Source: Klebsiella sp. WP3-W18-ESBL-02
Lineage (GTDB): Bacteria > Pseudomonadota > Gammaproteobacteria > Enterobacterales > Enterobacteriaceae
Length of the DNA: 64,000 nt
Reading direction: 5' to 3'
Assembly: GCF_014168815.1 (NCBI RefSeq)
Contig: NZ_AP021972.1
Coordinates: forward strand, 5,096,025 to 5,160,024
Part shown: one piece after another, positions 59,565 to 64,000 of the stretch
Layout: each line of letters opens with the position of its first letter
Position numbering within the stretch: position 1 is the first letter of the stretch
Notes under the pieces: model-generated
The model's input: only the letters and a program-made list of their open reading frames with translations
Told to the model about the DNA's origin: nothing
Database searches by the model: none
Made by a program: the position numbers and the translations under genes

Positions 59565-60929
59565 TTATTTACCGATACAGAAGCTGGAGAAAATCCGCCC
59601 TAGCAGGTCGTCGGAGGTAAATTCCCCGGTGATCTCACTGAGATTCTGCTGTGCCAGACGAAGCTCCTCTGCCAGCAATTCTCCGGCCCAGGCACCCAGA
59701 AGCTGGGCTTTACCCTGCTGTAGGTGTTCTGCGGCCTCTGAAAGTGCCTGCAGGTGACGACGGCGCGCCAGGAAACCGCCTTCCATATTGGTTTCAAAGC
59801 CCATGCTCTGCTTGAGATGGTTACGCAGCACGTCCACGCCTTCGCCGGTACGGGCGGAGAGGCGAACAAGTGAGTACTCATTCACTTCACTCAGACCCAG
59901 CGTCTCGCCGGTGATATCCGCTTTGTTACGCACCACGGTAATCGGCAGGTTTTTCGGCAGGCGGGCGATAAAGTCTGGCCAAATCTCCGCCGGGTCGGTG
60001 GCGCTGGTGGTGGTGCCGTCCACCATAAACAGTACGCGATCGGCCTGCTCAATTTCCTGCCACGCACGTTCGATACCGATACGCTCGACTTCATCGTTGG
60101 CGTCGCGCAGACCGGCGGTATCGATGATATGCAGCGGCATCCCGTCGATGTGGATATGCTCGCGCAGCACGTCGCGGGTGGTACCGGCAATATCGGTAAC
60201 GATAGCCGCTTCACGTCCCGCCAGCGCGTTCAACAGGCTCGATTTCCCGGCGTTCGGGCGCCCGGCGATAACCACCTTCATCCCTTCGCGCAGCAGGCTG
60301 CCCTGGCGCGCTTCGGCGCGGACGGCGTCGAGATCGGCAATCACGGTATTAAGTTGCGCTTCGATTTTACCGTCGGAGAGGAAGTCGATCTCCTCGTCCG
60401 GGAAGTCGATGGCCGCCTCGACGTAGATGCGCAGGTGAGTAAGTGCTTCCACAAGGTGATTTACGCGGGTGGAAAATGCACCTTGCAGCGAGTTCAGCGC
60501 GGAGCGTGCGGCCTGCTCGGAGCTGGCGTCGATGAGGTCGGCAATGGCTTCAGCCTGGGCCAGATCGAGCTTATCGTTTAAAAACGCGCGCTCGGAGAAT
60601 TCGCCCGGGTTGGCGATACGCACGCCCGGCAGCGTCAGAATACGTTTGAGTAGCAGGTCGAGGATCACCGGGCCGCCGTGGCCCTGAAGCTCCAGCACAT
60701 CTTCACCGGTAAAGGAATTCGGGCCCGGGAACCACAGCGCAATGCCCTGATCCAGCGCGCTGCCATCGACGTCTTTAAACGGCAGGTAGTCGGCATAGCG
60801 CGGCTTTGGCAGCTTGCCCAGCACCGCCTGTGCCACGTCGCGAGCCTTCAGGCCGGAGATGCGCAGAATGCCCACCCCACCGCGTCCCGGTGGGGTAGCC
60901 TGGGCGACGATAGTGTCGTTATGGCTCAT
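59565..60929 (-). CDS. mnmE: tRNA modification GTPase MnmE (TrmE)
   Basis: 454 residues from ATG 60929 (MSHNDTIVAQATPPGRGG); an ATG four codons upstream is not conserved. N-terminal folate-binding domain, helical domain, and inserted G domain with G1 GRPNAGKSS near 223 and DTAGLRD near 270. The C-terminal CIGK carries the essential Cys. Works with MnmG. Separated from yidC by a terminator and a REP. Confidence 0.97.
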   Translation of the reverse strand: MSHNDTIVAQATPPGRGGVGILRISGLKARDVAQAVLGKLPKPRYADYLPFKDVDGSALDQGIALWFPGPNSFTGEDVLELQGHGGPVILDLLLKRILTLPGVRIANPGEFSERAFLNDKLDLAQAEAIADLIDASSEQAARSALNSLQGAFSTRVNHLVEALTHLRIYVEAAIDFPDEEIDFLSDGKIEAQLNTVIADLDAVRAEARQGSLLREGMKVVIAGRPNAGKSSLLNALAGREAAIVTDIAGTTRDVLREHIHIDGMPLHIIDTAGLRDANDEVERIGIERAWQEIEQADRVLFMVDGTTTSATDPAEIWPDFIARLPKNLPITVVRNKADITGETLGLSEVNEYSLVRLSARTGEGVDVLRNHLKQSMGFETNMEGGFLARRRHLQALSEAAEHLQQGKAQLLGAWAGELLAEELRLAQQNLSEITGEFTSDDLLGRIFSSFCIGK

Positions 60930-60951
60930 GGTTTGTCTCAACTTTGTTGCA

Positions 60952-60986
60952 ATAAAAAAAGGCGGTCATTCGACCGCCCTTTGATT
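60952..60986 (-). terminator. Terminator after yidC operon
   Basis: AAAGGGCGGTC-GAAT-GACCGCC followed on the minus strand by T7; stands between yidC and mnmE. Confidence 0.85.
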
Positions 60987-60996
60987 TTCGTTCCGT

Positions 60997-61033
60997 TTGC
61001 CGGATGGCGGCTTCGCCTTATCCGGCCTACAAC
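60997..61033. repeat. REP palindrome
   Basis: GCCGGATGGCGGCTTCGCCTTATCCGGC, nearly perfect palindrome just after yidC. Confidence 0.8.
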
Positions 61034-61044
61034 CTACAACCGAA

Positions 61045-62691
61045 TCAGGATTTTTTCTTCTCGCGGCTATGCAGGCCACGTTTTTCCAGACCACGGTAGA
61101 TCAGCTGCTGCTGAATAATGGTTACCAGGTTGCTGACGATATAGTAAACCACCAGACCTGACGGGAACCACAGGAAGAACACCGTGAAGATGACCGGCAT
61201 AAAGGTCATGATCTTCTGCTGCATCGGGTCGGTCACGGTAGTCGGAGACATCTTCTGGATGAAGAACATCGTCGCGCCCATGATGATCGGCAGGATGTAG
61301 TACGGGTCCTGTGCGGACAAGTCGTGGATCCACAGGATAAACGGCGCATGACGCAGTTCAACTGAGGCGCTCAGCATGTAGTACAGCGCAAGGAAGATTG
61401 GCATCTGAATAATCAGCGGGAAGCAGCCACCCAGTGGGTTAACTTTTTCCGCTTTATACAGGGCCATCATTTCCTGGCTCTGACGCTGTTTGTCATCGCC
61501 CAGACGCTCACGCATTGCCTGAATCTTCGGCTGCAGCATACGCATCTTCGCCATGGAGGTGTACTGCGCTTTGGTCAGCGGGTACATGATGCCACGAACG
61601 ATAAAGGTGATAACGATGATGGAGAAGCCCCAGTTACCCAGGAAGCTATGGATCCATTTCAGCAGTTTGAACAGCGGCTGAGAGATGAACCACAGCCAGC
61701 CGTAGTCGACGGTCAGATCCAGGTGCGGCGCAACGGCGGCCATTTTGTCCTGAATTGCCGGGCCAACCCACAGGGTGCTCTGCAGTTTATCTGCCTGGCC
61801 TGGCTGTACCAGAACCGGCTGAGATTTGTAGCCAATCGCCACTACGCCATTACCGAGGTTAGCGGTGTAGAAGTTATTGGTACCGTTGTTCTGCGGAACC
61901 CATGCAGTCGTGAAGTACTGCTGCAGCATGGCAACCCAACCGTTTTTGGTGTTGGTGTTCAGGTTCTCGTTATCAACGATGGTATCGAATTTATATTTTT
62001 CGTACTTAGAGTCAGACGTTGAATACGCTGCGCCACGGAAGGTGTGCATGGTAGACAGGCCGCCGGTCTGCGTATCACGCGCAGTAGGCAGGGCCGCAGT
62101 CTGCTTCAGCTGACCGAAGGTAGACACTTCCAGCGGTTTCTCGCCGGCGTTCTTCACGTCGTAGCCAACGTTCACCGCATAATCACCGCGTTTCAGGGTG
62201 AAAGTTTTGGTGAAGACGTTGCCTGCTTTATCGGTATAGGTCAGCGGAACGACGATTTCGTTCTGGCCATCGGCCAGTACAAACGCATCTTTACCGACGT
62301 TATACAGCGGACGCGGGCCATTAGCCGGGTTGTCCGGGCCGTCACGACCGGTTAAGCCGCTCTGCGCCTGATAGACAAACTGAGGAGTGGTTTCCAGTAA
62401 CTGGAACGGTTCGTCAGACTTCAGCGTTTTTGGGTACGCCGGAAGCAGCGCTTGCTCAATATCACCACCGCGGGTGTTGATAGTCAGCTCAAGCACGTCA
62501 GTTTTAACCGTAATCAGTTTTCCTTGGCCACTGGCCGGTACGCCCTGGTCGGCGGCGCTACCCGCTGCTGTGGTCGTAGTCTGCGTGGTCTGCTGCTGGG
62601 TCTGAGGATTGTGGTCCTGTTCCCAAGCTTGCCAGATCATGAAAGACACGAACAACAAAGCGATGATAAGAAGATTGCGTTGCGAATCCAT
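61045..62691 (-). CDS. yidC: Membrane protein insertase YidC
   Basis: 548 residues, same as E. coli. N-terminal membrane anchor (LLIIALLFVSFMIWQAW), large periplasmic domain (about 25-345), then five membrane helices with the core NWGFSIIVITFIVRGIMYPL and the conserved Arg in the groove. Inserts small membrane proteins such as AtpE, encoded in this window. Confidence 0.98.
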   Translation of the reverse strand: MDSQRNLLIIALLFVSFMIWQAWEQDHNPQTQQQTTQTTTTAAGSAADQGVPASGQGKLITVKTDVLELTINTRGGDIEQALLPAYPKTLKSDEPFQLLETTPQFVYQAQSGLTGRDGPDNPANGPRPLYNVGKDAFVLADGQNEIVVPLTYTDKAGNVFTKTFTLKRGDYAVNVGYDVKNAGEKPLEVSTFGQLKQTAALPTARDTQTGGLSTMHTFRGAAYSTSDSKYEKYKFDTIVDNENLNTNTKNGWVAMLQQYFTTAWVPQNNGTNNFYTANLGNGVVAIGYKSQPVLVQPGQADKLQSTLWVGPAIQDKMAAVAPHLDLTVDYGWLWFISQPLFKLLKWIHSFLGNWGFSIIVITFIVRGIMYPLTKAQYTSMAKMRMLQPKIQAMRERLGDDKQRQSQEMMALYKAEKVNPLGGCFPLIIQMPIFLALYYMLSASVELRHAPFILWIHDLSAQDPYYILPIIMGATMFFIQKMSPTTVTDPMQQKIMTFMPVIFTVFFLWFPSGLVVYYIVSNLVTIIQQQLIYRGLEKRGLHSREKKKS

Positions 62692-62693
62692 CG

Positions 62694-62951
62694 TTAGTGT
62701 TCTCTGGTATCAAATGGTCCGGGCGGGACGGGATCGTCACCACCAGGGTGTAAAGGGTGGCATTTTAATACGCGTTTCACTGTCAACCAACTGCCTTTTA
62801 TCACTCCAAACCTGCGCAATGCCTCAATTCCGTATTGAGAACAGGTTGGGGTGAAACGGCAATGCGGCCCGAGTAGCGGACTAATCAGGCGCTGATAGAC
62901 CCGAATCAGGCCTATCAGGAGCCGCGAGAAAGGCGACAGTGACGGCGCCAT
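62694..62951 (-). CDS. yidD: Membrane protein insertion efficiency factor YidD
   Basis: 85 residues (PF01809). Amphipathic N-terminus and conserved GPHCRFTPTCSQYGIEAL and CHPLHPGGDDPVP motifs. Aids YidC-dependent insertion. Overlaps rnpA by 37 bases and ends two bases before yidC. Confidence 0.96.
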   Translation of the reverse strand: MAPSLSPFSRLLIGLIRVYQRLISPLLGPHCRFTPTCSQYGIEALRRFGVIKGSWLTVKRVLKCHPLHPGGDDPVPPGPFDTREH

Positions 62952-63274
62952 AATTTTTCCAACGCTTCCGAGAGAGCACGGTTATCGAGGTCGGCAACCC
63001 CTTTCTTCGCCACCACCACGAAATCCATTGGCGGGAGTTCATGCTGACGCAAACGGAAGCTTTCACGCGTCAGACGTTTAATCCGATTGCGTTCATGTGC
63101 GCGTTTAACGTTTTTCTTGGCGACGGTAAGACCGATACGGGGATGCCCCAGCGAATTCAGGCGGCCGAGGATGGTGATTTGCGGCGTGCCAGCCCGTTGT
63201 GGCTGCTGGAAGACGAATGTGAAATGATTGGGAGTTAACAAGCGTAACTCCCTGGGAAATGCTAGCTTAACCAC
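62915..63274 (-). CDS. rnpA: Ribonuclease P protein component
   Basis: 119 residues from GTG 63274 (MVKLAFPRELRLLTP). The RNR motif is in KRAHERNRIKRLTRESFR. Binds RNase P RNA for tRNA 5' processing. 17 bases after rpmH. Confidence 0.97.
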   Translation of the reverse strand: MVKLAFPRELRLLTPNHFTFVFQQPQRAGTPQITILGRLNSLGHPRIGLTVAKKNVKRAHERNRIKRLTRESFRLRQHELPPMDFVVVAKKGVADLDNRALSEALEKLWRRHCRLSRGS

Positions 63275-63291
63275 TCGAGGGGTTAGCTTTA

Positions 63292-63432
63292 TTACTTAGA
63301 AACGGTCAGACGAGAACGGCCTTTAGCACGACGACGTGCCAGAACCTGACGACCATTTTTAGTAGCCATACGAGCACGGAAGCCGTGAGAACGGTTGCGC
63401 TTCAGTACAGACGGTTGAAAAGTGCGTTTCAT
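63292..63432 (-). CDS. rpmH: 50S ribosomal protein L34
   Basis: 46 residues, beginning MKRTFQPSVLKRNRSHGF and ending RSRLTVSK; highly basic. First gene of the rpmH-rnpA-yidD-yidC unit. Confidence 0.98.
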   Translation of the reverse strand: MKRTFQPSVLKRNRSHGFRARMATKNGRQVLARRRAKGRSRLTVSK

Positions 63433-64000
63433 GGCGATTTCTACCTAAACTTGAATAAATTCAATGGCTTTATTGGATATCCGACCGAAAATTGAACGAC
63501 GGACGCCGAAGCCATGGGTGATTAAAGAGGCCGGATTGTAATAATTGTACACTCCGGAGTCAATTCTCTTTCCTTATTTACCGCGTAAAAAACCGCGTTC
63601 GACCGCCGTTTTTTGCCCGGTAAATGAGCAGCGTCCCTCACCGAAATTCGAGCAGTACACGCCGGGTGGGGGATTATACGGGCTGCCCGTTAAAGCGCAA
63701 GGATCATCCTGGATCTTTGTTAGATCATTTAAGCAGAAATTTGTCGCTAGTCATTAATTTTTCCAATATGCGAAGGAAATCGTGCCTTCTCCTTGCCGGG
63801 ATCGTTTACACTTAGCGCTTCTGGATCCACCCTGTGGATAAATCGGGAAGAATCTGTGAGAAACAGAAGATCTCTGGCGCAGTTTACGCTATGATCCTCG
63901 GCCCGATCGCGATCGGTGGATCGTAACAGGGGAAAATAACCGCGTTATTTCAGCAGAATGTCTGAAAGAGGCCGTTGAAAACCGCAGATAGCGGTTCGCA
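63433..64000. promoter_or_regulatory. rpmH-dnaA divergent control region
   Basis: A 568-base stretch to the window end, no gene seen. rpmH promoter on the minus strand: -35 TTGACT (63558-63563), -10 TACAAT (63535-63540), 17-base spacer. Toward dnaA (start beyond the window) there is a DnaA box TGTGGATAA at 63833-63841 and a -10 like TATGAT at 63890-63895, plus several GATC sites, consistent with the autoregulated dnaA promoters of E. coli. Confidence 0.75.

Overview
The window is a piece of an enterobacterial chromosome (Enterobacteriaceae, order Enterobacterales) centred on the replication origin oriC at about 26.79-27.06 kb. Nearly every protein matches an Escherichia coli K-12 counterpart in length and motifs, and gene order largely follows the E. 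coli polA-to-dnaA segment. It is not E. coli itself: tnaCAB (between mdtL and mnmE), bgl and cbr (between phoU and adeP) and yihF (between dsbA and yihG) are absent, and a pectate lyase gene of family PL9 sits between atpC and glmU. An Enterobacter, Lelliottia or Klebsiella-type host is plausible, but the genus cannot be fixed from sequence alone.

Layout, left to right. 1-5.9 kb: 5' part of polA, yihG, then srkA-dsbA and yihD, and the molybdenum cofactor pair mobA-mobB. 6.0-11.3 kb: a complete rRNA operon on the minus strand (5S, 23S, 16S, P1/P2 promoters) whose 16S-23S spacer has no tRNA gene. 11.4-19.5 kb: yieP, hsrA and the ribose operon rbsDACBKR. 19.6-26.8 kb: kup, ravA-viaA, asnA, asnC, mioC. 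Then oriC, mnmG-rsmG and the complete ATP synthase operon atpIBEFHAGDC (30.4-37.3 kb). 37.3-40.3 kb is an accessory patch: a short structured transcript candidate with a 23-codon ORF behind two perfect CRP-type palindromes, and a PL9 lyase with two KdgR-like operators. 40.3-43.7 kb: glmU and glmS, with an empty attTn7 site. 44.1-48.6 kb: a low-GC four-gene chaperone-usher fimbrial operon in the glmS-pstS gap. 48.7-53.4 kb: the pstSCAB-phoU phosphate operon behind Pho boxes. 53.5-59.4 kb: yieH, adeP, chrR, yieE, yidZ, mdtL. 59.6-63.4 kb: mnmE, yidC, yidD, rnpA, rpmH. The right end is the rpmH-dnaA divergent control region; dnaA itself lies outside.

Functionally this is mostly core housekeeping: replication initiation, ribosomal RNA, energy conversion, amino-sugar synthesis, membrane protein insertion, phosphate and ribose uptake. 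The most interesting points are: (1) the CRP-flanked small ORF / structured RNA candidate after atpC; (2) the tRNA-less rRNA spacer; (3) the way one rRNA operon joins the left flank of E. coli rrnC (yieP) to the right flank of rrnA (mobB), which implies a large rearrangement or an assembly misjoin; (4) the KdgR-box-controlled pectate lyase; and (5) the compact fimbrial operon with no recognisable two-domain adhesin.
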